From positions 1 through 14,636 of the forward strand of contig PBSR01000079.1 of the NCBI GenBank assembly GCA_002726335.1: a DNA stretch of 14,636 nt, read 5' to 3'. Positions 1-7,400 of the stretch are shown here, piece by piece. The notes below the pieces were generated by a model, which saw nothing but the letters and a program-made list of their open reading frames with translations, did no database searches and was not told the origin of the DNA. Position numbers and translations under genes: made by a program. Each line of letters opens with the position of its first letter. Position 1 is the first letter of the stretch. The stretch is from Gemmatimonadaceae bacterium. Lineage in GTDB: Bacteria > Latescibacterota > UBA2968 > UBA8231.

Positions 1-76
1 ATATGTCACCATGGTACCACGACTTACGAAAAAGTACAACCTTCAATTCTTAACAGAGCACTAGGGAGGAAGCCAG

Positions 77-193
77 ATGGGCAGGCGCCGAGAGTTGAGG
101 GAGCGCGCCACCCCTTCGCCCGCTATCGACATGGAAGTGGAGGGTATCCAGTGCGTGAATTGGGGTGAGCCGAACAGGCAAGCGACTTGGTAG
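77..193 (+). CDS. Possible 38-residue small protein with a strong ribosome binding site
   Basis: A short open frame starts with ATG at 77 and ends with TAG at 191-193. It is preceded by GGAGG at 65-69, seven bases before the ATG, which is the best Shine-Dalgarno match in the window. An in-frame stop at 62-64 shows it is not the tail of a longer gene. The predicted protein is basic and Arg/Glu-rich at the N-terminus (MGRRRELRER) and ends in a stretch containing CVNWGEPNR. I do not recognise it. It lies just upstream of the PIN-domain gene, 66 bp away. The alternative is a chance frame with a chance SD; a 64-codon frame on the opposite strand has no better support. Only comparison with related genomes would settle it. 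Confidence 0.25.
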   Translation: MGRRRELRERATPSPAIDMEVEGIQCVNWGEPNRQATW

Positions 194-207
194 GTTATTA
201 CCTTACC
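189..207. promoter_or_regulatory. Imperfect dyad upstream of the PIN-domain gene, possible operator
   Basis: GGTAGGT and ACC-T-TACC face each other around a TATT centre, giving a near-palindrome with one bulged base. It ends 52 bp before the ATG of the PIN gene. Type II toxin-antitoxin operons are commonly autorepressed at such dyads. No convincing -35/-10 pair could be placed around it, so an operator role is inference only. Confidence 0.2.
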
Positions 208-259
208 TGAGAAATCGACCACACTAGCCCGAGACTGACATTCGAAACTGGCCACCTGT

Positions 260-751
260 ATGGGTGCAACATCTGTCTATATCGAGACCTCAATCGTCTC
301 GTATCTTACTGCCCGTCCGACAGGAGACTTGTTGGCTGCCGCGTGGCAGAAGACAACGCATGATTGGTGGGATCTACAGAGGAGCCGATTCGATCTCTAC
401 ACGTCGCAGGTTTCGATGGAGGAAGCGGGGAGAGGTGATCCCGATGCGGCGGTACGACGCGTCGATGCCCTGTCTGCCTTGCCGCTTCTTGCTATCACGG
501 ATGCTGTCATGGATTTTTCTAAGGCCCTGATCGAGCGCAATGCGCTGCCAGCCACTGCCCTGGACGATGCTCTCCACGTCGCCGTCTCGGCAGTGCATGG
601 AATCGACTACTTGCTGACTTGGAACTTCCGACATCTGGACAACGCCGAAACCAAACCGATCGTCCGGGCAGTGTGCATAGCAGAAGGATATGCCACGCCG
701 GAGATCTGCACTCCTCAGGAACTGATGGGAGCTAACGACAATGGCCGATGA
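260..751 (+). CDS. PIN-domain protein, VapC-like putative toxin
   Basis: The 163-residue product has the layout of a PIN-domain ribonuclease. The N-terminal strand VYIETSIVSYL carries the first acidic residue (Glu9), as in the YIETS subfamily. SMEEAGRGD (Glu54/Glu55) supplies the middle acidic position, and ALDDALHVA (Asp102/Asp103) followed by DYLLTWNFRHLDN (Asn122, Asp127) supplies the C-terminal metal-binding cluster. PIN toxins of type II systems cleave RNA in a Mg-dependent way in the cytoplasm. The start at 260 places the conserved strand near the N-terminus, as is usual; no clear SD precedes it. The gene overlaps its downstream partner by 11 bp, and both precede an intrinsic terminator. 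The region is visibly less GC-rich than the rest of the window, which fits mobile toxin-antitoxin modules. PIN family is sure; toxin activity is inferred from family and pairing. Confidence 0.85.
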   Translation: MGATSVYIETSIVSYLTARPTGDLLAAAWQKTTHDWWDLQRSRFDLYTSQVSMEEAGRGDPDAAVRRVDALSALPLLAITDAVMDFSKALIERNALPATALDDALHVAVSAVHGIDYLLTWNFRHLDNAETKPIVRAVCIAEGYATPEICTPQELMGANDNGR

Positions 752-929
752 AGTGATCAGAGAGCTCTGGCAGATCAAGGATGATATAGCGAACGAGTAT
801 CGGTGTGATGTCGAGACGCTTGTTGCGCACCTTCGATCTATGCCTGAAATCGAAGGCCAGTCCTTGATCGACCTGTCATCCGAGGCTACTTCGGCGTCAT
901 TGCCAGACTCGAGTCCGTCTCAGAGCTGA
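741..929 (+). CDS. Small partner of the PIN protein, putative antitoxin
   Basis: A 62-residue protein starting at ATG 741, inside the last codons of the PIN gene, with GGGAG at 727-731 nine bases upstream. The N-terminal part (ADEVIRELWQIKDDIANEY, then DVETLVAHLR) is a predicted amphipathic helical segment. It resembles the short proteins that commonly follow YIETS-type PIN genes, which are usually annotated as hypothetical. The Ser-rich C-terminus looks disordered, as expected for a toxin-wrapping tail. The gene order is toxin first, the reverse of most VapBC pairs, and the overlap suggests translational coupling. No recognisable AbrB, RHH or Phd DNA-binding motif is visible, so antitoxin function is an inference from position. 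Confidence 0.65.
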   Translation: MADEVIRELWQIKDDIANEYRCDVETLVAHLRSMPEIEGQSLIDLSSEATSASLPDSSPSQS

Positions 930-930
930 G

Positions 931-967
931 AGACCAGTCAAGGCTCGGAGCACTCGTCTGGTTTTTT
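931..967 (+). terminator. Intrinsic terminator after the PIN/partner operon
   Basis: AGACCAG at 931-937 pairs with CTGGTTT at 958-964 (one G-U), with a small inner GCTC/GAGC hairpin, and the stem runs into six T residues at 962-967. It begins one base after the partner gene's stop codon. On the opposite strand the hairpin is not followed by a T-run, so it works mainly for + strand transcripts, in the gap before the converging polX gene. Confidence 0.7.
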
Positions 968-981
968 CGCCAGGCCCTCGC

Positions 982-2718
982 TCAACCTCGCACCCACGCC
1001 AACAGCTCATCCACCGTCATCGTGTTGATGACGTCGTCGGGGGTGAGCCACCCTTTTCTCGCGATACCCGTCCCCAGCTCCAGGCTGTCCAGGTCGCTGA
1101 TTCTGTGAGCGTCCGTATTCACTGCAACCTTGCAGCCGGCCTCCTTCGCACGGTTGAGCCAGCGCCAGTCGAGGTCGAATCTGGCGGGGTGGGTGTTCAA
1201 CTCGAGGGCAACGTTGTTGCTGGCGGCGGCGGCAACCACTTCTTCCAGGTTGATCCTGTAGCCGTCGCGTTCCAGCAGCAGGCGGCCGGTGGGGTGGGCG
1301 AGCACACTGGCGGCGGGGTGCTCGATGGCCTTGATGACACGTGCCGTCAGCGCTGACTCGTCCATGGCCAGGGCGTTGTGGATGGCAACGACGACGAGGT
1401 CGAAGCGGGCCAGGACATCGTCGTCGTAGTCGAGATCGCCGTTCCTCAATATGTCGGACTCGATGCCTTTGAGGATGCGGAAGTCGGGGGAGTCGGCCTG
1501 CAGGGCGTCGATCTCGGCGTGCTGCTCTTCGATGTCGGCGACCTTCAGGCCGAAGACGTAACCCGCCGACTTCGAGTGGTCGCAGATGGCGACGTACTCG
1601 TAACCGCGGTTGCGAACGGCCGCCACCGTCTCTTCCAGGGTGTCGTCGCCGTCTGACGCTTTGGTGTGTACGTGCAGCATCCCTCTTATGTCGCTGGCCT
1701 GCAGGAGCTGGGGTAGCTCGCCTTCTTCGGCGGCCTCCACTTCTCCCAGGCCTTCGCGCAGCTCCGGGGGGACGAAGTTCAACTCGAGCGCGTGGAACAG
1801 CTCGTCCTCGTCCGCCGTGTCGATGCGGTCTCCGCCCCCATCCTTGCCGCGGAACAGGCCGTATTCGTTCAGGTGCAGATCTCGCGCCAGGGCCCGGGAG
1901 CGCATGGTGACGTTGTGGTCCTTGCTGCCGGTGAAGTGATGGAGCATGGAGGCGTAGTGCTCGTCGGCTACCAGGCGCAGGTCGACCTGGATGCCGCTCT
2001 TGAGGCGAACGGCGGTCTTGCGCTCGCCCTGGGACAGTACGTCGATGACCTGGGGCAGGGCGGCGAAGGCCTCGGCCACGTCCACGGGTGACTCCGTGCT
2101 CAGCACGATGTCGACGTCTTTTACCACTTCCTTGTGGCGGCGCAGGCTGCCGGCGATGCTGACGCGGATCGTGGCGGGGTGGGACTCGAGCTGCCCGACG
2201 AGGGCCCGGGCATCGGTCAGGGCCTGGTCCAGCCGATACTGTCCCTGGTATCGGGACAGTCCGGCAATCCCCTTGAGGATGTTCTCCTGGGTCTTCTTGC
2301 CGAAGCCGGACAGGCCGTCCAGCTGCCCTTCGTGACAGGCCGCTTCCAGTTCTTCCATGGAAGCGATGTCGAGGGCCTCGTGGATGGCCTTCACCTTCTT
2401 CGTGCCCAGGCCGGGTATGCGCAGGATGTCGAGGAGGGTTTCCGGCACGGTCTCGGTCAGCTCGTCGTACGCGGACGTGCTGCCGGACTCGATGTACTCG
2501 GCGACAAACTCGGCCAGTCCCTTGCCGATGCCGTCGATCTCGGTCAGGGTCTCGGCCGCTGACATCTCGACGATGTCCACCTCCAGCTCCTCCAGCATAC
2601 GGGCGGCATTGTCGAAAGCGCGGACACGGAAGCTGTTCTGGCCGGCCAACTCCATGAGCGCCGCCTGGCGCTTGAGGAAGCCGACGATGTCCGCATTGTC
2701 GGGAGGGGCTGCAGACAC
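982..2718 (-). CDS. polX: DNA polymerase/3'-5' exonuclease PolX
   Basis: Family-X DNA polymerase fused to a C-terminal PHP phosphoesterase, a cytoplasmic repair enzyme of the base-excision/gap-filling type. Numbering from the GTG at 2718 gives 578 residues, the usual length. The N-terminal 8-kDa-like domain and three helix-hairpin-helix motifs (IDGIGKGLAEF, IPGLGTKKV, LSGFGKKT) lie in the first 150 residues. The polymerase nucleotidyltransferase motif is GSLRRHKEVVKDVDIV (Asp201, Asp203) with a third acidic residue in QVDLR (Asp246). The PHP domain has HVHTKASDG (His349, His351), CDHSKSAG, HPTGRLL and NTDAH, all intact. An ATG at 2799 would add 27 unrelated residues and overlap the upstream phosphatase by 71 bp. 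The GTG start is 10 bp after that gene's stop and gives the normal PolX N-terminus (NADIVGFLKRQ), so I prefer it, though no SD is seen. Co-transcription with the phosphatase is likely. Confidence 0.96.
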   Translation of the reverse strand: MSAAPPDNADIVGFLKRQAALMELAGQNSFRVRAFDNAARMLEELEVDIVEMSAAETLTEIDGIGKGLAEFVAEYIESGSTSAYDELTETVPETLLDILRIPGLGTKKVKAIHEALDIASMEELEAACHEGQLDGLSGFGKKTQENILKGIAGLSRYQGQYRLDQALTDARALVGQLESHPATIRVSIAGSLRRHKEVVKDVDIVLSTESPVDVAEAFAALPQVIDVLSQGERKTAVRLKSGIQVDLRLVADEHYASMLHHFTGSKDHNVTMRSRALARDLHLNEYGLFRGKDGGGDRIDTADEDELFHALELNFVPPELREGLGEVEAAEEGELPQLLQASDIRGMLHVHTKASDGDDTLEETVAAVRNRGYEYVAICDHSKSAGYVFGLKVADIEEQHAEIDALQADSPDFRILKGIESDILRNGDLDYDDDVLARFDLVVVAIHNALAMDESALTARVIKAIEHPAASVLAHPTGRLLLERDGYRINLEEVVAAAASNNVALELNTHPARFDLDWRWLNRAKEAGCKVAVNTDAHRISDLDSLELGTGIARKGWLTPDDVINTMTVDELLAWVRG

Positions 2719-2728
2719 GGGGCGTTGG

Positions 2729-3547
2729 TCAGTCGCAGACGCGGCGGATAAGGTCGACGGAGGCGTCGGCCAGCGTTGTGTTGCCGGCCGCCAGACCACC
2801 TCGGATCAGCGGGTCGGCCTGGTTGTAGCGGCGCACCTCGCCCTCCAGGTTCACCATGTGGCCTCCGGCTTCACGTACGAGCAGATCGCCGGCGCAGACG
2901 TCCCACTCGTTCTTCGGCTGGACGCTCACATTGAGGTCGGCGGCGCCGGCGGCAACGACGGCCAGCTTGTAGGCCACCGAACCGACGGGGCGGATCTCCT
3001 TCAGGTGTTGGCGCAGGGGATCGATCTCGCCGCGGGCGTCTTCGGAACGGCTGACGATGAGCGTGGAGTCGGACAACTGCGCGGTGTCGGTGCAGAACAC
3101 GCGGTTGCCGTTGAGGAAGGTGCCGCCCCCCTGCACGGCGCCGTAGAGCTCGTCTCGCGAAGGGTTGTAGATCACGCCGACCACCGGAACACCATCGGTG
3201 ACCAGGGCTACGGAGACGACGAACTCCGGAATCCCGGTGAGGAACTCCTTGGTGCCGTCAATTGGATCAACAACCCAGACCGACTCCTTCTGCAGTCGTT
3301 CGGCGCTGTCGACGGTCTCTTCGGACAGCCAGCCATACTCCGGAAAGGCCTGGCGCAACTCACGCTTGAGGCTGTCGTCGGCGGCGCGATCGGCGCTGGT
3401 GACGGGATCGTAGTCGGCGTCGCGCAGCGACTTGTCGCCATCTGTCTGGTTCTTGTCGCGTACGTCGTAGTCGCCCTCGTAGAACTCGAGAATCAGGGTG
3501 CCGGCGCGACGGGCGGCCTCCATGGCGACGTTCAGTCGATCTCTCAT
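2729..3547 (-). CDS. Inositol monophosphatase family phosphatase, CysQ-like 3'(2'),5'-bisphosphate nucleotidase
   Basis: A 272-residue Mg-dependent, Li-sensitive-type phosphatase of the IMPase/FBPase fold. Metal-binding motifs are all present: LSEE (Glu76/Glu77), DPIDGTKEF (Asp94, Asp97, Thr99) and EWDVCAGDLL (Trp215, Asp216). The KEF extension after DPIDGT is typical of CysQ, which hydrolyses PAP, the by-product of sulfate assimilation and sulfotransfer, so that role is more likely than inositol-1-phosphate hydrolysis; substrate is not proven by sequence. It is a soluble cytoplasmic enzyme with no signal peptide. The ATG at 3547 gives a normal N-terminus (MRDRLNVAMEAARRAG); no SD is evident. 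It is first in a two-gene unit with polX, and an intrinsic-terminator hairpin lies about 20 bp upstream of its start codon. Confidence 0.9.
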   Translation of the reverse strand: MRDRLNVAMEAARRAGTLILEFYEGDYDVRDKNQTDGDKSLRDADYDPVTSADRAADDSLKRELRQAFPEYGWLSEETVDSAERLQKESVWVVDPIDGTKEFLTGIPEFVVSVALVTDGVPVVGVIYNPSRDELYGAVQGGGTFLNGNRVFCTDTAQLSDSTLIVSRSEDARGEIDPLRQHLKEIRPVGSVAYKLAVVAAGAADLNVSVQPKNEWDVCAGDLLVREAGGHMVNLEGEVRRYNQADPLIRGGLAAGNTTLADASVDLIRRVCD

Positions 3548-3567
3548 GGCGGTTGAAAGTAGGGTAC

Positions 3568-3594
3568 AAAAGAAAACCCCACATCCCTGTGGGG
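3568..3594 (-). terminator. Intrinsic terminator hairpin just upstream of the phosphatase start codon
   Basis: Read on the - strand, CCCCACA pairs perfectly with TGTGGGG across a GGGA loop (3577-3594), extendable by A-U/G-U pairs, and is followed by TTTTCTTTTGT. Its T-run ends about 20 bp before the ATG of the CysQ-like gene. No - strand gene ends nearby, so it is either an attenuator in the leader of the phosphatase-polX operon, or an insulator stopping transcripts from the RND operon, whose last stop is at 4445. The shape of the terminator is clear; its role is not. Confidence 0.75.
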
Positions 3595-3622
3595 TCTGAA
3601 ACTCGGCGGGTGTCCGATTGCT

Positions 3623-3661
3623 CGGTGACCGTGGTTTCCAAACGGGCGGTGCCCGTCACCG
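3623..3661 (-). promoter_or_regulatory. Candidate structured leader RNA upstream of the phosphatase-polX operon
   Basis: CGGTGAC (3623-3629) and GTCACCG (3655-3661) form a perfect 7-bp closing stem. Inside lie a GGGC-ACC-GCCC hairpin and a short TGG-AAA-CCA hairpin, so the stretch can fold as a three-way junction. A competing fold uses ACGGGC/GCCCGT with a GGT/ACC loop. It lies 28 bp upstream, on the - strand, of the terminator hairpin, an arrangement typical of aptamer plus expression platform. I recognise no known riboswitch class. GC-rich DNA forms stems by chance, so confidence is low. Confidence 0.25.
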
Positions 3662-3759
3662 TACGTCCCTGTCCGGCGGGAACGGGTATCGCAGCCGAGG
3701 CCGATCTACCCACTCCCCGTTAGTATCGGCAGGGCCACCGAAACCTTCAGTGTCGTCAT

Positions 3760-3789
3760 TTGACCCTTCCGCCAACCGGCCCGTACACT
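3760..3789 (+). promoter_or_regulatory. Sigma70-like promoter for the exported-protein gene
   Basis: TTGACC (-35, 3760-3765) and TACACT (-10, 3784-3789) are separated by 18 bp. They lie about 50 bp upstream of the ATG at 3842, which has GGAG at 3827-3830 as ribosome binding site. Five of six and four of six bases match the sigma70 consensus. Confidence 0.5.
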
Positions 3790-3841
3790 AGGCAGGTGAC
3801 AGAACATATACGGTGTCCTAGCCGATGGAGATTCCTTCCAG

Positions 3842-4456
3842 ATGAACATCACCTGCAAAGTCGCCGGTGCCGTCCTCAGTCTCGCCCTCTGTGCCACGAG
3901 TCTACAGGCTGCCGATGTGGCCACTACGCTGCAGCATCTGCACGAAGATTCACTGTGGGGTGAGATCACTCTGGAATCTGGCGGCATCCGGCAGATCCAG
4001 GTGCAGTCACTGACGGGGGACACCGTGGCAGTGCGCGAAGTGATCGGCGCCCTGCACGTTCGCCCCGCCGTGTACCGGGTGGCTGACATCCGGTCCGCCC
4101 GTGAGATCGGCGTTCGCCGCATTCCCCAGCGCACCGCCCCGTACCGTGCGTCACGCTCGACACCCCTCGCCCTTGGTCTCGAAGTGGTGATTCCCGGCGC
4201 CGGGTTCTTCTACGCCGGCGATGCCCGTCAGGGGTATACGATGCTCGGTTTCACCGCCCTGGTGGTGGGCACGGCCATTACGACGGGCAAGGATGGCGCC
4301 GCCGGCTGGCTGCCCTTTGCCGCCTGGACCCGGCTGGCATCTCTGGCCCATCTGCGCGATCAGGTCAACGCCGACAACGCCGCCTATAAAGACCGGGCCA
4401 GAGGCGTGGCCAGCGCCAGTGGTCTTCGCCTGCCGCTGATCGCTCTACGTTTCTGA
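3842..4456 (+). CDS. Exported or membrane protein of unknown function with a PGAGFFYAGD motif
   Basis: The 204-residue product begins with a clear signal peptide (hydrophobic core VAGAVLSLALCATS, likely cleaved after LQA at residue 23; the Cys is not in a lipobox). Residues 24-100 form a hydrophilic region rich in beta-strand pattern, including SLWGEITLESGGI. Two or three hydrophobic segments follow between about 107 and 169, around PGAGFFYAGDARQGY. That motif resembles the PG-G-FY-G...KG pattern of small membrane proteins such as DUF5683 and TM2-like families that cross the membrane as a hairpin; this resemblance is by eye. The C-terminus ends in Phe. The ATG at 3842 is chosen from GGAG 11 bases upstream and the signal peptide. 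The gene has its own promoter and overlaps the 3' end of the RND pump gene by 12 bp, tail to tail. No function can be assigned. Confidence 0.75.
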   Translation: MNITCKVAGAVLSLALCATSLQAADVATTLQHLHEDSLWGEITLESGGIRQIQVQSLTGDTVAVREVIGALHVRPAVYRVADIRSAREIGVRRIPQRTAPYRASRSTPLALGLEVVIPGAGFFYAGDARQGYTMLGFTALVVGTAITTGKDGAAGWLPFAAWTRLASLAHLRDQVNADNAAYKDRARGVASASGLRLPLIALRF

Positions 4457-7400
4457 TCGCCGGGCGGAAGCCGCCCAGGCGCGAATGTCCATGGCCAGGC
4501 TGAGGAAGGTGGGCACCAGGAACAGGGTGAAGATCGTGGAGACGAGCAGACCGCCGATGACGACGCTGCCAAGGCCGCGATAGAGCTCCGACCCGGCACC
4601 GGGGAACAGCACCAGGGGCAACATGCCGAAGGCGCTGGTGATGGTCGACATGAAGATGGGGCGTACGCGGCTTTCGACGGCCCGCCGGATCGCCTCGCGA
4701 TGGTCGAGACCTTCCTCCTCGTTCAGCACGTTGAGTGTCTGGTGGACGATGAGGATCGCGGCGTTGACGACGACGCCGATGAGGATGACGAATCCGAGCA
4801 TCGTCAGGATATCCAGCGCCTGGTAGCCGATGAGCAGATTCACCGCCGCCAGGCCGAAGATCCCACCCGCGGCGGCGGGGGGCACGCTCAACATGATGAC
4901 AAAGGGATACAGGAAGCTCTCGTAGAGCGATGCCATCAGCAGGTAGGTGATCAGCAGGGCCAGCAGGAAGTTCCACTGCAGAGCCTTCTGCGTCTTGGCC
5001 AGGTCGTCGGCGGTGCCTGACTGGCGCAGGTCGTACGGTGGCGCCAGTTCTCCGGAGGCGCGCAGCGGCTCGATGATCTGGGTCTCGATGTCTTCCAGGG
5101 CCGTTTCCAGAGGTGTCGTCTCGGGCGGCACGATACGGATCGTGATGGCCCGGTTGCGTTCGATATGGTTGATCTGTTCCGGCCCGCTGGTGACGACGAT
5201 GTCGGCCACCGAGTGCAGCGGTACAGGTCCCGCTGCGGTGTACATCGGCAACTGGCCGATGTCCTGAGTGCGGAACCAGTCGTCTTCGCCCTTCAGGGAG
5301 ATGTCGATCTCCTCCCCCTCATACTGATAGCCGTCGATCAGAGCCCCGTCCATCAGCGCATTCACCGTGATGCCGATCTCACGGGCCGTCAGACCGACAT
5401 CGGCGGCGCGTATGCGATCGGGTATGACACGGACCTCGGGGTTTCCCAGATCGAGACTGGGGATCGGCCGGGCCTGGGCCCCCGGTACTACCTGTCTGAC
5501 CTGGCCGAAGATGCGGCCACCCATCGCCAGCAGTCTCCCGAGATCCGGACCGCTGATCTCCAGATCGATGGCCCGGCCGCCACCGAGGCCCTGGAACAGT
5601 CCGGACTGGCGCACGATGGCGATCATTCCCGGTACGGCGAACAGGGGCTGCTGAATGATGGGGATCAACTCCTTGACCCGCGTCGGATCGTGGGCGCGGG
5701 CGCCCATGAAGGCCGAACGGCCGAAAGCGACGTAGAACATGTGGGGCACCAGTGGGCCGTCGAGGGCTTCTGCCTCCGGTGAGTCCGGTCGAGCCTCCCA
5801 CCGCGGCCGCAGGACATCCTCGATTTGATGACCCACGTCGATCAACTCGTCGAGGTTGTACCCCGGCGGCGGCAGCAGGATGCTGAAGATCAGGTTGCGA
5901 TTGCCGGTGGGCAGGTACTCGGCCTTCGGCAGCAGGCTCCACGCAGACAGCAGCGACGCGCCGATGAGGAAGACGACGACACCGACGCGCAGCACGGTGC
6001 TGCCACTGATGCGGTAGACGCTGTCGGAGATGGCCCGGCTGATGCTGCTGCCGAAGCGGTCCAGCAGGTTGCCGTTGTCATCCTCTTCGCCCCCGGGGAG
6101 CCGGTTGCGCATGAGGCGCGCCGACATCATGGGGATCACGGTGAGGGCGACGATGAGACTCAACGCGACAGAGGAGGAGACGGCGATGGCGATGTCGCGG
6201 AACAGCTGCCCCGCCTCGTCCTCGATGAAGACGATAGGCAGGAAGATGGCGATCGTTGTCAGCGTGCTGGCGAGCATGGCGCCCCATACCTCCCGGGCGC
6301 CTTCGAAGGAGGCACGCAACCGGTCTTTTCCCATCTGCCGGTGACGGTAGATGTTCTCCAGGGCAACGATGGCGTTGTCGACCACCATGCCCACGGCAAA
6401 GGCCATGCCGGCCAGGCTGATGACGTTGATGTTGCGTCCCATCAGGGACATGATCAGGAAGGTGCCGACGATGGAGATGGGGATCGAGGTGATGATGATG
6501 AGAACGCTGGAGGCGGAGCGCAGGAAGAGGAGCAGCACCAGGGTGGCCAGGGCGCCGCCGATGAAGATGTTGCTGCGCACCAGATCGATGGAGGAGTTGA
6601 TGTAGTCGGTTTCGTCGTACACCTGGCGCAGGTACAGCCCCTCGCGCTTCAAAGGGCCGCTGTTATAACGCGCTGCGGCAGCGCGGATCCCCTCCATGAC
6701 CTCGAGGACGTTGGCGCCCGTCTCCCGCGTGGCGTTGACGGCGATGGCCGACTTGCCGCGCTGGCGCACCGTCACCGTGGCGCGTTTGTAGCCGAGATGA
6801 GCCCGGGCTACATCGGCGACACGGACCCGGCCACCCGGGCCGTCGTCGCGGATGACGACCGCCTCGATCTGCTCCGGTGAGGTGTACTGGCCCACGGTGC
6901 GCACGATGTAGCGGCGCTTGCCCTCGTCAAAGGAGCCGCCGCTGATGTTGGTGTTCTCAGCGGTGATGGCCGCCGCCATCTGCGACACGGTGACGGCGTG
7001 GGCGGCCATGGCCGCGGGGTCGACGATGATCTGCAGCTCCCGCTCGAAGCCCCCGTAGACATTGCTCTCGGCGACACCGGGCACTCGTTCGAGACCGGTT
7101 TTGACGAGATCCTCGATGAAGTCACCGTAGGTTTCGATGTCGACGTCCTCGTTGCCCGGCAGAGCCTCGAGGATCAACCAGGTGATGGCCCCGGTGTTGC
7201 CTCCCGAACCCGACGTCAGGGTGGGTTTCTCGGCGTCTAGGGGATAGCCGCTGACCTGATCGAGCTTGTTCGACACCAGCAGCAGCAGGGCGTCGGGGTC
7301 AAGGCCGACGCCGAACTCGAGGACCACCCGACAGCGGCTGTCGAATGACTCGCTGGTCATCTTTTCCAGTCCCTCGACGCTCTTGAGCTCCTCCTCCTGA

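Noticed and set aside
2719..2799. Upstream ATG start for polX at 2799
   Set aside because: The extra 27 residues are Pro/Ala/Thr-rich, not PolX-like, and would overlap the phosphatase gene by 71 bp; GTG at 2718 gives the normal family N-terminus.
2357..3556. 399-codon open frame on the + strand across polX and the phosphatase
   Set aside because: It lies opposite two genes with complete catalytic motifs; its own sequence has no recognisable domain and is the kind of long antisense frame GC-rich genes produce.
3623..3661. Assignment of the leader to a known riboswitch class (SAM, SAH, TPP, glycine, fluoride, guanidine)
   Set aside because: I could not find the conserved loop sequences of any of these classes.
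5825..6880. 351-codon + strand frame inside the RND pump gene
   Set aside because: Asp/His/Gln-rich low-complexity composition, opposite a full-length, motif-complete transporter.
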